A stretch of 64,000 nucleotides of DNA, taken from assembly GCF_018446385.1 (NCBI RefSeq), contig NC_056000.1, forward strand, positions 78,130,688 to 78,194,687. Direction: 5' to 3'. Of the stretch, positions 11,896 to 22,847 are shown piece by piece. The stretch comes from Zingiber officinale (lineage: Eukaryota > Streptophyta > Magnoliopsida > Zingiberales > Zingiberaceae). The first letter of the stretch is position 1. Each line of letters starts with the position of its first letter. The translations under genes and the position numbers were made by a program. A model generated the notes under the pieces. The model did not search any database, was not told the origin of the DNA, and worked only from the letters and a program-made list of their open reading frames with translations.

Positions 11896-12565
11896 AAATA
11901 CATCAATTGTATATATCTATCTATCCTATGCTTTATAGAAAATAAAATAATGCATATAAAACAACATATGCAACAAAATATAAATACAACAAAACAATTA
12001 TAAAATAAACCCATAATCAGCACGTCAAAATCTCTAAGCAATTATAATAATATCAAAGAGGTACAATAAGTCAAATGGCTAAGTGGATAATCAAAAAAGA
12101 TGTGTATGAATTTAATCTTATTTAAGAAGTCAAGAAGTAAAGTAACTCACAATTTCTTATCGCAACTTTAAGTTTTTAAAATTCTCCATTTATACCATAA
12201 AACAAACCCGGATTCAGCGCGTCAAAATCTTCATTTTATCATCTTTTGTTATCATCAATTAAAGTTAATTCTCATGTCTTATTATTTAATACAAATCATC
12301 CATAGTATAATAATAATATGGGATAAATGTCATAAATCATATTAGTATTAACATGTATATCAATGTTCTAAAACTGATAAATCAATAAAAAAAATAATAT
12401 TGTCGCATATATGCTAAAAGTCTCCTCAACGTATAATATTGTCGCATACATTATCTAACGTACAGACTAGAAGCCCTCGCCCATGGAAGACATAATAAAC
12501 ATTGCCTACAGGTGACCACATTACCACAACAACATGTAGGCGGTCGGGTACTCTGGATTATAGGT
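11896..12565. other. Intergenic A/T-rich sequence with a 52-bp tandem duplication at its right end
   Basis: No gene is visible. Two weak copies of 'cagc(a/g)cgtcaaaatct' lie at about 12,015 and 12,215. At 12,511-12,562 stands one unit of a roughly 52-bp repeat (GGTGACCACATTACC...TACTCTGG). The second unit begins at 12,563, is split by the copia insertion, and resumes at 22,843. Confidence 0.5.
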
Positions 12566-12570
12566 GACCA

Positions 12571-13033
12571 TATAAGAGATATTTTAAGATGGTAGAACGT
12601 GACATAAGCTTGATCCCATAATCAAGATTTCTACCATAAAGCGGATCTTATCAAGTATATGAACGAATTTAGAGAATAGGAATTACCTGCGTTGAGTGTC
12701 AACATAATTGATAAACTCGATCTTCACCTCTTTTGCTCTATGAGAGGAAATGGATTCTCGTGTGTACTTCTTAGGGTTACTGTAAGCCGTCGTGTGTAAA
12801 AGTATGTAAGAAGTGTCCCAATAGACTAGACCTAAGTGCCTATTTATAATAACAACAAACCTTAATTCTTAATAGGTAGAGCAAGAGGTGGGACCGGCCC
12901 AATAAGAAATACAATCACTAGTCTGTCGATCAAGACTTTAGTAATTGGGCTAATTAAATAAATTATTAAAGAATAACCCAATAATTATAATCTGTAGGCT
13001 AACATCATGAATTGGACCCCGTCGAATCCAACA
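12571..13033 (-). repeat. Copia 3' LTR
   Basis: This copy is nearly collinear base for base with 22,380-22,842. It ends CCAACA at 13,033, next to the polypurine tract. Its outer terminus reads TATAAGAG instead of the TGTAAGAG of the partner, so the terminal dinucleotide is mutated. Substitutions relative to the partner are frequent, which suggests an old insertion. Confidence 0.92.
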
Positions 13034-13342
13034 TTCTCCCACTTGGCCAAAGGACATAATTAGCTTCAAAATGGGTTTAATATACCGGTAACATTATATC
13101 CTTAATAATCCACATCATCTAAATGTTTGATCGGATATAGGACAGGATCTAAAATCATATGTAATAGATTCGTTCCTAACTCACAATCTTACACTACCGA
13201 TGTTATGGTTCAATAAAGATAAGTGGTCCTTCAATGATTTATTTATAATGCTCAACGTTAATGCGCAAATAAAAGCAATAAATCACATGATCATAAATAG
13301 GATCCAAAACATTACAAATGTGATCACAAATTCATATCCAAA

Positions 13343-15222
13343 TCAAATAAATGTCCTCTCAAAATTAAAGCTTGCAAAAAGTTTCAAGTTATGCACATGC
13401 TCACGAAACATCTTGGGAGGCAAGGCTTTTGTCAATGGGTCCACCACCATAGCACTAGTACTACTGTACTCAATGGATATTAACTCGTTTTGGATCCTTT
13501 CCTTCACAACAAGGTACTTAATGTCAATATGCTTGGAAGCACTACTTGACTTGTTGTTCTTAGAAAAGAATACAACATCTTGGTTGTCGCAGAATATTTT
13601 CAGTGGTCTGAACATAGAATTCACCACTTGAAGCCCATGATAAAATTTTTAATCCATATAGCATGGCATGACGCTTTATAACAGGCTACAAATTCCGCTT
13701 TCATTATAGAAGAAGCTGTAATAGTCTGCTTTGTACTTTTCCACGAAACAGATGCTCTAGATAATATAAAAACATATCCAAATGTAGATTTTCTAGTATC
13801 GAGACATCCTGTGTAGTCAGAATCAGAATATTCAATGGCCTTGAGAAAATCTGATCTCTTGTAAATGAGCATGAAATAGTTTGTACCCTGTAAATATCGC
13901 ATAACTTTCTTGACATTTTTCCAATGATCCATTCCTGGATTAATTTGGTATCGACCAAGCATGCCAACAATATATGCGATATCTGGACACGTACACACTT
14001 AAGCATACATTAGACTTCCTATAGCAGATGCATAAGGAAATTGCTCCATCTCATTAACCACCAACGGGGTCCTAGGACACTGTGATAAATTGAACCTGTT
14101 GCTTTTATATACCGGTGCAACCATGGAAGAACAATTATGCATGTTGAATCTTTTTAGAACCTTTTCAATATAGGCTCTTTGAGATAGACCCAACATACCA
14201 TGAGATCTATCCCAATGAATTTCAATGCCTATAACATAAGAGGCTTCACCGAGATCTTTCATATCAAATTTACTTGATAGAAAATCTTTTGTCTCTCATA
14301 ACATGCCTAAATAATTATAGGCAAGTAAAATATCATCCACATACAGTATGAGAATGATAAATTTGCTCCCACAAATTCACATAAAAATGCATTGGTTGAC
14401 AACGTCTAGAAATTTGCTGATCACCTCTAGAAACTTCAAATACCACTATCGAGATGACTGCTTAAGACTTTAAATGGATTTCTTAAGTTTGCATATCATT
14501 TGTTCCTTGCCCTCAACTAGAAATCCTTCTGGTTGTGTCATATAAATATCTTCATGCAAGTCACCATTAAGGAATATAGTTTTGACATCCATTTGATATA
14601 GTTCTAAGTCAAAATAAGCTACAAGGGCCATAATTATACGGCACGAATCCTTTTTATACACGGGTGAGAAGGTTTCATTATAATCAATACCTTCTTTTTG
14701 TGTAAACCCTTTAGCAACGAAATGGGTCTTGTACCGTTTGACATTTCCTTGAGGATTCAGTTTGATTTTAAAAACCCACTTACAATCTATCGGTTTGAAT
14801 CCTTGAGGTAAGTCTACAATGTCCCGCACATTATTTAATTTCATCGATGCAACTCTTCGTTCATGGCTTCAAGCCATTAAGGTGTTTGGTCGCATGGCAT
14901 TACATCATTAAATGATGTGGGATTATTCCCAATAGAATTGTCACAACCATCGAAATAGATAAAGTCATCAAGAGTAGTTGGCTTTTTCACTCGTTATGAC
15001 CTTCGTAAAGGTGGGTCATGAACAATAATAGGAGAAGGTTCATCAATGTGGTCTGAAACATTAGGCGTCGTCTCATTATTTGATTATTCTCCCACAGAAT
15101 CAGAGATAATCAAATCTCTTGAAATAATGAAAACATTTAAAATTTCATGTTCCTCTTCAAGAATATTTTTACGAGACGTGCTATCACCACAATTACCAAC
15201 ATCTTCTAAAAATATTGCATGT
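13343..15222 (-). pseudogene. Copia reverse transcriptase and RNase H remnant
   Basis: Minus-strand fragments run from the C-terminal side of integrase ('RHAIFLED' interrupted at 15,222) through RT and RNase H. RT landmarks are 'CKWVFKIK' near 14,790, 'YQMDVKTIFLNGDL' near 14,570, the catalytic 'LYVDDILLA' near 14,330 and 'YVIGIEI' near 14,230. RNase H follows with 'YSDSDYTGC' near 13,820, 'KSTFGYVF' near 13,780 and 'IKYLVVKERI' near 13,510. Stops and frameshifts separate the pieces at about 14,470, 14,262 and 13,998. The RT active-site YVDD itself is intact. Confidence 0.9.
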
Positions 15223-15223
15223 C

Positions 15224-16136
15224 TGTAGGTGCAGCGGAGGCCGGCAAGAGGGGGTGAATTGCTTGCACAAATTAAACCTACCCTCCTCGAATTTTTCAAC
15301 TCGAAATAAAAGCAATAGCAATAATAATAAAAGAACTAAAACAATAAATCTAAAGACTCGGGAGTTAACTTGGTTACAACCAAGAAGGTTGTTAATCCAG
15401 GGCGATGAGAAACGCACAGTAGAAAAATCTCCTTCTCTGAAGGTGGAGAAGCCTTTTACACTCTTACAGCTCAGAATTATTGCTAGGAATTGATTACAGA
15501 GTTGATGGAATAGTTGATCCTAAATTCCTAACTCCAAGGGCCTTTAAATAGCCTTTGGAAATCTGATCTCGAGGGTCCAAGGCGCCTCCAACAGGGGTCC
15601 AAGGCGCCTCTATTGAGTGGGCGGATAAAACTTTATCCATAGCGCAAACGGTCACTTTTGACCAGTTAAAGGCGCCTTCATCAAGCCTGAAGGTGCCTTC
15701 AAGCTTGAGGCGCCTCCAAGGCAGATGGAGGCGCCTCCAGTACTGTCTTAAGGCGCCTTAAGCTCTATTTCTAGCATCCTTTCGCCTTGCTTTGACTTCC
15801 GTAGCTCCATGCGATTGGGTGATTTCGGCCAACCGAAATAGGGCTCACCCGAACCCAATTTTTGGCCTTCCTCAAGCAGCCTTCCTCCCCGTCTTAACCT
15901 CCCTCGAACACCGCACACGTTCTTCTCGCCCACCGGTGTACTCTTCCGCAGCTCTCTCGTCATTTGGACGCACCGAGCCCGTCGGCTCCCTTCTCGTACC
16001 GTCCTTCTCGCTAGCTGCGTCTTCCGCTCGACTTCCTACGCTCCTAAGCTCTTGCACACTCGGACACAGGGATCAAACACAAAGCAGGACCTAACCAACT
16101 TGGTTGATCATATCAAAACTACCACGGGGTCCAACA
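15224..16136 (-). repeat. 3' LTR of the nested gag-only element
   Basis: The LTR shares a rich set of GGCGCC-centred palindromes at 15,590-15,770 (AGGCGCCTT and GAGGCGCCTC forms) with its partner. It also contains a TTCACCCCCTCTTG block (minus strand) near its 3' end. The minus strand starts TGTTGGACCCCGTGG. No gene lies in it. Confidence 0.88.
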
Positions 16137-16467
16137 ATCTCCCCCTTTTTGATGTGCATCAACCTAAGTTCAAGTTAGGGTAAAAAATAGACAAATAGTA
16201 ATTTTAAAAGAAAATTACTAAACTAACATGTTAAGCATAAATTTGTAATAAGTAAAATTGTAACTATTTAATTAAGAGTTAAAATATAATTTTTCAAAAA
16301 AAATATTTAAAACTCATAGTGTTGAAATCAATTGAAAACAATCAAATAGTTAAAAAAAAAATTCTCCCCCTAAACTTGTACCTTTCTCTCTCCCTTTGAT
16401 CACAGCAAAAAAGGGGTAATAATAAGAGAATATTTTTTAAAAAATATTTAGCAGATACTTAAGTTAG

Positions 16468-16750
16468 AAAAATTTCTGAGCAAGATGAATTTTTATAATT
16501 TTCAACAAATTTCTGAGCAATATGAATTTTTAGAATAAAAAAATTTCTAAGTCAAAATGAATTTTCAGAATTTTCCAAAAAAATTTCTAACTAAAATAAA
16601 TTTTTGAATTTTTCAAAAAAAATCTAAGTTAAATGACTTTTTAGAATTTTCCTAAAAAAATTTCTGAGCAAAATGAATTTTTAGAATTTTCAAAAAATTC
16701 TAAGTCAAAATGAATTTTCAGAATTTTCTAGAAAAAAATTTCTAACTTCA
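16468..16750. repeat. Imperfect tandem repeat of about 40-45 bp, A/T-rich
   Basis: Six or seven units of the form AAATTTCTGAGCAAAATGAATTTTTAGAATTTTC, with CTAAGTC and CTAACT variants, lie between gag and the polypurine tract of the nested element. A (TA)n run follows at about 16,783-16,801. Confidence 0.8.
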
Positions 16751-16817
16751 GAAAAAGCTTTTAACTTAGGCGAAAATAACAATATATATATATATATATA
16801 TTAAAACAAATTCATTC

Positions 16818-17606
16818 TCAAGTTATTGTTATTTCTCTAACCTTATTATGATATCTAAATTTCCATTTTAGTTTATCATAATTTTTTAGATTTAAGGAAA
16901 ACAATATTTGGCATGCGGAAAATTGTTTTGACAAAATAATTGATAAAAGATCTTTTGATAATTCGTTCGACAAATTATTTTGTAACTCGCAAGAATCTTT
17001 TGGCAATGCTTTTAGAAATTCTATCAACAAAATAGTTGGTAAAGAATATTTCGACAGTGTTTTTAATTTGAAAGATTCGTTCGACAAAATATTTTCTAAT
17101 CCAGAAAATTCTTTCGATGATTTAATTTTTAATTCGCAAAAATCTTCAGGTACCTTCTTGATTGATGTAACTAATTGTTCAGAAGGTGGAGACCATACCT
17201 GACTTACCTTGTTAGCTGTTGATTCTCCCCCTGTCGAGTTGCTTTCTTCCGAAGTCTCTTCCCCTTCATCGATGCTTATCTGGGATGGGCTTTCTGTGGC
17301 TTCGGGATGGAATTCGGCTGTTGGGGTTGTTGCGGCATTTACCTTGGATTCGGACTCTTCATAGATCTTTAAGAACTTTTCCCAAAGTTCTTTTGCGCTA
17401 TTGTACTCTCCGACTTTGTCGAGGTCTTCATTTGGTATTGTGGTTAGAAGATGAAATTCAGCCCGCGCATTTGCCATCGACTCATCACGTTGCTTCTCGT
17501 TCCAGAGGTATTTCTCGAGCTCTTCTCCGTTTGCTTTCTTTGGTGCTTTATAACCAGATTTCATTATTAAATAAATACCAAAATCTGAGTTAAGGTATAC
17601 CTCCAT
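16818..17606 (-). CDS. Truncated gag-like protein of the nested LTR element
   Basis: A 262-codon open frame lies just downstream of the 5' LTR and primer site. Residues around 'AKELWEKFLKIYE' resemble the copia-type gag (UBN2/DUF4219-like) core. An acidic Ser/Glu linker follows ('EGEETSEESNSTGGES'), and then a C-terminal part made of degenerate repeats of about 25 residues ('NNLSNELSKDLLSIILSKQF' type). There is no zinc knuckle, protease, integrase or RT, so this element must depend on proteins supplied elsewhere. The frame is open, but whether the C-terminal repeats are really translated is uncertain. Confidence 0.55.
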   Translation of the reverse strand: MEVYLNSDFGIYLIMKSGYKAPKKANGEELEKYLWNEKQRDESMANARAEFHLLTTIPNEDLDKVGEYNSAKELWEKFLKIYEESESKVNAATTPTAEFHPEATESPSQISIDEGEETSEESNSTGGESTANKVSQVWSPPSEQLVTSIKKVPEDFCELKIKSSKEFSGLENILSNESFKLKTLSKYSLPTILLIEFLKALPKDSCELQNNLSNELSKDLLSIILSKQFSACQILFSLNLKNYDKLKWKFRYHNKVREITIT

Positions 17607-17734
17607 TTTTTGCTTCTATGAAGCAAACTCCCCCTCGAATGCAGGTGGGTAGTCACTGGCTCCGGTCATCATCTTGATCTTCGTGCTTCAGTCGGCGGTT
17701 AGTCCTTTTGAGGCGGTCTGTCTCTGATACCAAT

Positions 17735-18643
17735 TGTAGGTGCAGCGGAGGCCGGCAAGAGGGGGTGAATTGCCTACATAAATTAAACCTACCCTCCTCG
17801 GATTTTTCAACTCGAAATAAAAACAATAGCAATAATAATAAAAGAACTAAAATAATAAATCTAGAGACTCGGGAGTTAACCTGGTTACAACCAAGAAGGT
17901 TGTTAATCCAGGACGATGAGAAGCGCGCAGTAGAAAAATCTCCTTCTCTGAAGGCGGAGAAGTCTTTTACACTCTTACAGCTCAGAACTATTGCTAGGAA
18001 TTGATTACAGAGTTGATGGAACAGTTGATCCTAAATTCCTAGCTCCAGGGGCCTTTAAATAGCCTCTGGAAATCTAATCTCGATGGTCCAAGGCGCCTCC
18101 AACAGAGGTCTAAGGCGCCTCCATCGAGTGGGCAGATAAAAATTTATCCGCAGCGCAAACGGACACTTTTGACCAGTTGAAGGCGCCTTCATCAAGCCTG
18201 AAGGCGCCTTCAAGCTTGAGGCGCCTCCAAGGTGGAGGTGCCTCCAATACTAGCTTGAGGCGCCTTAAGCTCTATTTCCAGCATCCTTTCGCCTTGCTTT
18301 GACTTCCGTAGCTCCATGCGATTGGGTGATTTTGGCCAACTGAAATAGGGCTCACCCGAACCCAATTTCCGGCCTTCCTCGAGCAGCCTTCCTCCCTGTC
18401 TTAATGTCCCTCAAACGTCGTGCACGTTCTTCTCGCCCACCGGTGTACTCTTCCGCAGCTCTCTCGTCCTTCGGACGCACCGAGCCCGTTGGCTCCCTTC
18501 CCGTGTCGTCCTTCTCGCTAGCTGCGTCTTCTGCTCGACTTCCTGTGCTCCTAAGCTCCTGCACACTCAGACACAGGGATCAAATACAAAACAGGACCTA
18601 ACCAACTTGGTTGATCACATCAAAACTACCACGGGGTCCAACA
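17735..18643 (-). repeat. 5' LTR of the nested gag-only element
   Basis: The LTR aligns along its whole length with 15,224-16,136, with scattered substitutions. GGCGCC palindromes lie at 18,085-18,270. It is followed by ATC and then TAGATTCG, the damaged target duplication. Confidence 0.88.
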
Positions 18644-18650
18644 ATCTAGA

Positions 18651-19990
18651 TTCGATTATTCTTGTGGTATGTGATGGACAATAAAATCGATAACCCTTTG
18701 AACGTTCTAGGTAACTGACGAAATAGCAACTTATTGTCTTAGGATCAAGATTTCGTATATTTGGATTGTAAATTTTAGCCTCTGTAGAACATCCCTATAC
18801 ACGCATATACGCAATATTTGGTTTCCTTTACACCCATATTTCATAAGGGGTTTTAGGCGTAGCTTTAGTAGGAACACGATTTAGTATATGTATAGCTGTC
18901 TTAAGAGCCTCAACCCAAAGATACTTAGGTAAAGAAGTTTGACATATCATACTTTGTACCATATCCATAAGGGTATGATTACGTCTCTCAGCGACATCAT
19001 TTTGCTGAGGCGTACCCGGCATAGAAACCTGAGCAATAATGCCACATTCTTTCAGAAATAAGGCAAAAGGTATAGGATTATGACCTGAGTCGGAGAATCT
19101 TCCATAATATTCTCCTCCTCTATCAGATTAAACCACTTTAATATTTCAATTAAGTTGGTTTTCAATTTCATATTTATAATCCTTAAAAAATTGGAGTGCT
19201 TCAGATTTTTCACAAAGGAGATAAATATATCCATAATGAGAGTGGTCGTCAATAAAAGTGATGAAATAGTGATGCCCATGAATACCAAGAGTATAAGGAC
19301 CACTGATATCAGTATGAATCAGTTCTAATAGTTCATTACTTTTGGTGGAGCCATGTTTGTTCTTTTATTCAAATTTTCCTTTAATACACTTAATACGTGT
19401 GTCAAAATTAGGAAATCTAATAAATAAAGTATTCCATCTTTAATGAGACGTTGCATTCTATCCCGAGATATATGGCCCAAAAGTTCGTGCCATAGTATTG
19501 AAGAATTCTTATCCATTAATTTTCTTTTGTTGCTGATTTGGGTTGTACAATTTTCATGCATGGATTCTAATATATTCACAAAAGAAGCATTTAAACATAA
19601 TTTAAAGAGGTCTCCCTCTAAAATACCAGAACCAACAATTTTGTTGATTAACGAAATGGTAAAACCTTTATTCTCGAACAAGATAGAATAACCATGAGCG
19701 ACAAGTCGAGAAACTGAAATAAGGTTTCTTGTAATACTGGGAATATAAACAGTATCAAATAAATCCAGTTTGAAACCACTCTCCAAAACCAAAGGAAGAG
19801 TTCCTACGGCTTCAACTGGAACTTTATTTCCATTTCCAACCAAAACGTTGCATTCTCCTTTATTTAGCTTCCTCGCTAAACGGAATCTCTGCGATGAACA
19901 AGTAATATGTACAGAAGCACCACTATTAATCCACTATATATCAGTAGGAACATTTACAAGAAATGATTCATAACAAACATAACTAGACAT
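18651..19990 (-). pseudogene. Copia protease and integrase remnant
   Basis: The protease region reads 'WINSGASVHIT' (about 19,920-19,950), where the expected catalytic Asp of the DSG/DTG motif is Asn, and a stop precedes it. It continues with 'LVGNGNKVPVEAVGTL'. The GAG-pre-integrase segment has 'ILWHELLGHISRDRMQRL' near 19,470. Integrase core pieces follow, ending in the typical 'GTPQQNDVAERRNHTL' near 19,000 and 'NRVPTKATPKTPYEIW' near 18,840. The frame is broken at about 19,325, 19,303 and 19,022. The nested element interrupts it at 18,650. Confidence 0.88.
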
Positions 19991-20790
19991 TTTGCCCTTT
20001 TTAGCTAATCACTCCTTGAATTTTGGGCAATCCTTCTGAAAATGAGTATGTTCGCGACAAAAGTTGCATTTGCGAGTCTTGGAGCATGAAGTCTTTGTCT
20101 TATTTCTGTCATTATTTTTCTTCACATGTCTTTTGTCCTTTCCATGCAGTTTTTGTTTCTTGCCCTATCGTTGAGTGGTAAAGTGGCCACTATCAGGTGT
20201 CTCAGCCTTAAGTCTTTCTTCTTCCTGATCACACATACTAATCAGTTCGCTCATTTTTTCATTTCTCCTTCTGAGTATTATAGTTGATCTTGAAAGGACC
20301 AATTGAGAAGGAAGAGATTGCATAATGAAATGAGCGAGAAAGCCCTCAGAGATCTCCATGTCCATGGTCTTAAGCTCGTATCATTCATTCTTAGGATATG
20401 CCCATGAACACCACCAAGATCATTGTACTTAGAAAGTTACCATTTTGATAATCAGTGTGGTAGCAAGTGCTTTAGAGGAACTCTGAAACTACTCCTCAAC
20501 GGAATCAAGGAAGTCCTTAGCATTTTCAGAATCAGACACGCCTCCTCGAATATTCGATGATATGGAACCTTTCATTATCATAAGTGACAAACGGTTGGAC
20601 CTTTCCCATTTTTCATAAGCATATTTTTCATCTTGAGTGCTAGTGTCTGAAAGTGGGGTAGGTTTATCAACCCGTACGGCATAATCAAGGTCCATAACGC
20701 CTAGGACGAAGCGAATCTATTCGTTCCATTTCTTAAAATTGCTACCTGTTAGAGTTTCAATGGACGCGATTTGGCTCGTAATGGAAGCTG
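19991..20790 (-). pseudogene. Copia gag remnant with one zinc knuckle
   Basis: From about 20,790 the minus strand gives 'LTGSNFKKWNE', then 'MDLDYAVRVDKPTPL' (20,489-20,695) and 'EISEGFLAHFIMQSLPSQ' (20,165-20,365). A basic stretch and a CCHC knuckle follow (C-NF-C-REHT-H-FQKD-C, about 20,040-20,085). At least two stops interrupt it. Order and motif content are those of a Ty1/copia gag that precedes the protease. Confidence 0.85.
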
Positions 20791-20899
20791 CATTGATAGA
20801 GTTAAATCATGCTCATTAACAATAATGGAAAATATAAATCATAATCATAATACATAAGTGATTGAAGAAGTACACATTAATGGGAAAAACAAACACATT

Positions 20900-21560
20900 A
20901 GTATTTCCACTGAGAAAGGATATATTCGTGCAATCTTCTGTTGGGCCGACTACAAAAAATATATATATATTTAAGCTTTTCTCCTTTATGTATTAGCGTT
21001 AAAGTATGAAATTTGAGAAATTAGCAAAATATCATAAGCTTCCGTTGGGTTGATTATAATAAATGCACATAAAATTTTTCGGTTACACTTTAACGTAATT
21101 ATAGAATTGGATTTATATCACTGTTGGGCAGAAAATAAATTCATATTACAATTAAGCATTACATTAGTGTCAAAAATTATGATGGAGGATAATGACATAC
21201 ATTATCCATCGAGAAAATAGCAAATATTACAATCTTCCATTGGGCCAACTGTAATAAATGCACACAAATTTTTTCCATTAGATTTTTTACATAATCATAG
21301 AACTAAATTCAAATCACCGTTGGGCAGAATTGATTTAGAACTACGATTAAATTGTGCGTTAATGCTAAGGTATGATAGAAAATTAAATATAAGTTTTTCT
21401 ATCGAGAAATATCAAAATATTACACTCTTCCGTTAGGTCGACTGTAATAAATGCATATAAGTTTTCTCCATAAAAACTTTAGCATAATTATAGTTGAATT
21501 CAACCCACCATTAGTCACAAGATAAATTCATACTATAATAAATTCCATTCAATAATTAAA
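20900..21560. repeat. Tandem repeat of about 194 bp in the copia leader
   Basis: The anchor CTTCCGTTGGG recurs at 21,039, 21,234 and 21,427 (periods 195 and 193), with a partial copy at 20,935. Each unit also holds a second GTTGGGCAGAA-like anchor (about 21,122, 21,327 and 21,510). The array lies between the primer site and gag, in the 5' untranslated leader. Further GTTGGGT motifs continue to about 21,655. Confidence 0.8.
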
Positions 21561-21878
21561 ATAATAATTTTTAATTGGGTCAATTATTAATTTTAATATA
21601 AGAATGTAACATAAGTGTGGTTTTGTTATTCCTATTTATTTAATTGATAAATCGTTGGGTTGACTTATCATGAAAATAAATAAGAGTTCCACGTTAAATT
21701 TAATATATTTATGTTATGCTTTCAATCATGCGTACCATAATTATATACATGAAAATAATAATTATGATTTAATATCAATTAAGGATATCCCAACACGTTA
21801 ATACCTTAAATAACGAAATGACGAAGTCAACAATTAAATCATCAATCAAGCATAAATTCATGTAATCATATAAAGATG

Positions 21879-22075
21879 TCCCCAGGGCGTAGCACAGATG
21901 GGGAGTGCATGGTTCTGTGGCTGAAAGGTCCAGGGGTCGATCCCCGGGGTGTCACTGTCTGGGGTTAACGTCTCCGCTATGCACTTTCCACCTGTGTACC
22001 TGCATTTACCTCCCTCCATATCCGTGGGACCGGCTCTAGGGGGGCCGCTGATGTGGTGGTTTCACATTTTTTTTT
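21879..22075 (+). mobile_element. tRNA-derived SINE with perfect 19-bp target duplication
   Basis: The 197-bp insertion is flanked by identical ATGTAATCATATAAAGATG copies (21,860-21,878 and 22,076-22,094). Near its 5' end it has an A-box-like TAGCACAGATGG (21,890-21,901) and a B-box-like GGGTCGATCCC (21,934-21,944), the spacing of a tRNA-type pol III promoter. It ends in a run of T (22,067-22,075), as some plant SINE families do. The perfect duplication indicates a fairly recent insertion into the copia leader. It encodes no protein. Confidence 0.92.
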
Positions 22076-22365
22076 ATGTAATCATATAAAGATGATATAG
22101 ATATTATTTCCTAATATAATTATGGTAATTATGATAATTATCTTGATATCTTAATGAATAAGTCATCTATAGAAATAACTTATGCAACATTGATTTATAT
22201 TTAGCAATTACTTATGTCATTAATTGCCATCAAAATAATTTTGGAGACATAATTACGTTACCATTCAACAAACGATCCTTCATAGTTCGTTGTAAAGCAT
22301 CAAACGACTTGATATAACATGTAGACATGTAATAACGTATTATCTCAATTCATATACTTCAACCT

Positions 22366-22377
22366 GCTCTGATACCA
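22366..22377 (-). other. Copia primer-binding site
   Basis: The minus strand reads TGGTATCAGAGC, the complement of the plant initiator tRNA-Met 3' end used by many copia elements. It starts two bases inside the 5' LTR. Confidence 0.9.
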
Positions 22378-22379
22378 AA

Positions 22380-22842
22380 TGTAAGAGATATTTTCACACG
22401 GTAAAACGTGACATAAGCTTGATCTCATAATCAAGATTTCTACCGTAAAGTGTATCTTATCAAGTATATGAACGAATTTAGAGAATAAGAATTATCTGCA
22501 TTGAGTGCCGACATAATTGATAGACTCGATCTTCACCTCTTTCGCTCTACGAGAGGAGATGAATTCCCATGTGTACTTCTTAGGATTTTCGTAAGTCATC
22601 GTGTGTAAAAGTATGTAAGAAGCGTCCAAATAGGCTAGACCTAAGTGCCTATTTGTAATAACAACAAACCCTAATTCTTAATAGGTAGAGCAAGAGATGG
22701 GACCAGCCCAATAAGAAATATAATCACTAGTCCGTCCATCAAGGCTTTAGTAATTAGGCTAATTAAATAAATTATTAAGGAATAATCCAATAATTATAAT
22801 ATGTAGGTCAACATCATGAATTGGACCCCGTCGAATCCAACA
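22380..22842 (-). repeat. Copia 5' LTR
   Basis: The copy has intact TG...CA ends (TGTAAGAG to CCAACA as read on the plus strand). It is followed directly by the target duplication GACCA. Confidence 0.92.
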
Positions 22843-22847
22843 GACCA

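Larger units (their letters stand above)
15224..18643 (-). mobile_element. Short gag-only LTR retrotransposon nested in the copia element
   Basis: LTRs of 913 bp (15,224-16,136) and 909 bp (17,735-18,643) begin TGTAGGTGCAGCGG and end GGTCCAACA as read on the plus strand. On the minus strand, the polypurine tract AAAAAGGGGGAGAT adjoins the left LTR (about 16,137-16,150). A primer site with TGGTATCAGAGA adjoins the right LTR (about 17,721-17,732). The interior is only about 1.6 kb and encodes a truncated gag. The target is the integrase coding region of the copia element. The left flank is ATGTC. The right flank reads ATCTAG where ATGTCTAG is expected, so the right duplication has lost two bases. 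A solo LTR of the same family sits at 55,026-55,875. Confidence 0.88.
12571..22842 (-). mobile_element. Ty1/copia retrotransposon, complete but decayed, with two nested insertions
   Basis: Two 463-bp LTRs (12,571-13,033 and 22,380-22,842) flank the element, and the target duplication GACCA is perfect (12,566-12,570 and 22,843-22,847). A polypurine tract lies at 13,034-13,050 (minus TTGGCCAAGTGGGAGAA) and the primer site at 22,366-22,377 (minus TGGTATCAGAGC). In between, in copia order gag, protease, integrase, RT, RNase H, run recognisable but stop-ridden coding fragments. A gag-only LTR element (15,224-18,643) and a SINE (21,879-22,075) are nested in it. Without them the element is about 6.6 kb. 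It is not capable of encoding its own proteins. Confidence 0.93.

Noticed and set aside
13200-13631. 143-codon plus-strand ORF
   Set aside because: Antisense to the copia RNase H remnant, whose motifs read cleanly on the minus strand.
15748-16094. ORFs of 61-100 codons on both strands, repeated at 18,352-18,601 and 55,093-55,458
   Set aside because: They lie inside LTRs of one family and are not conserved in length or start.
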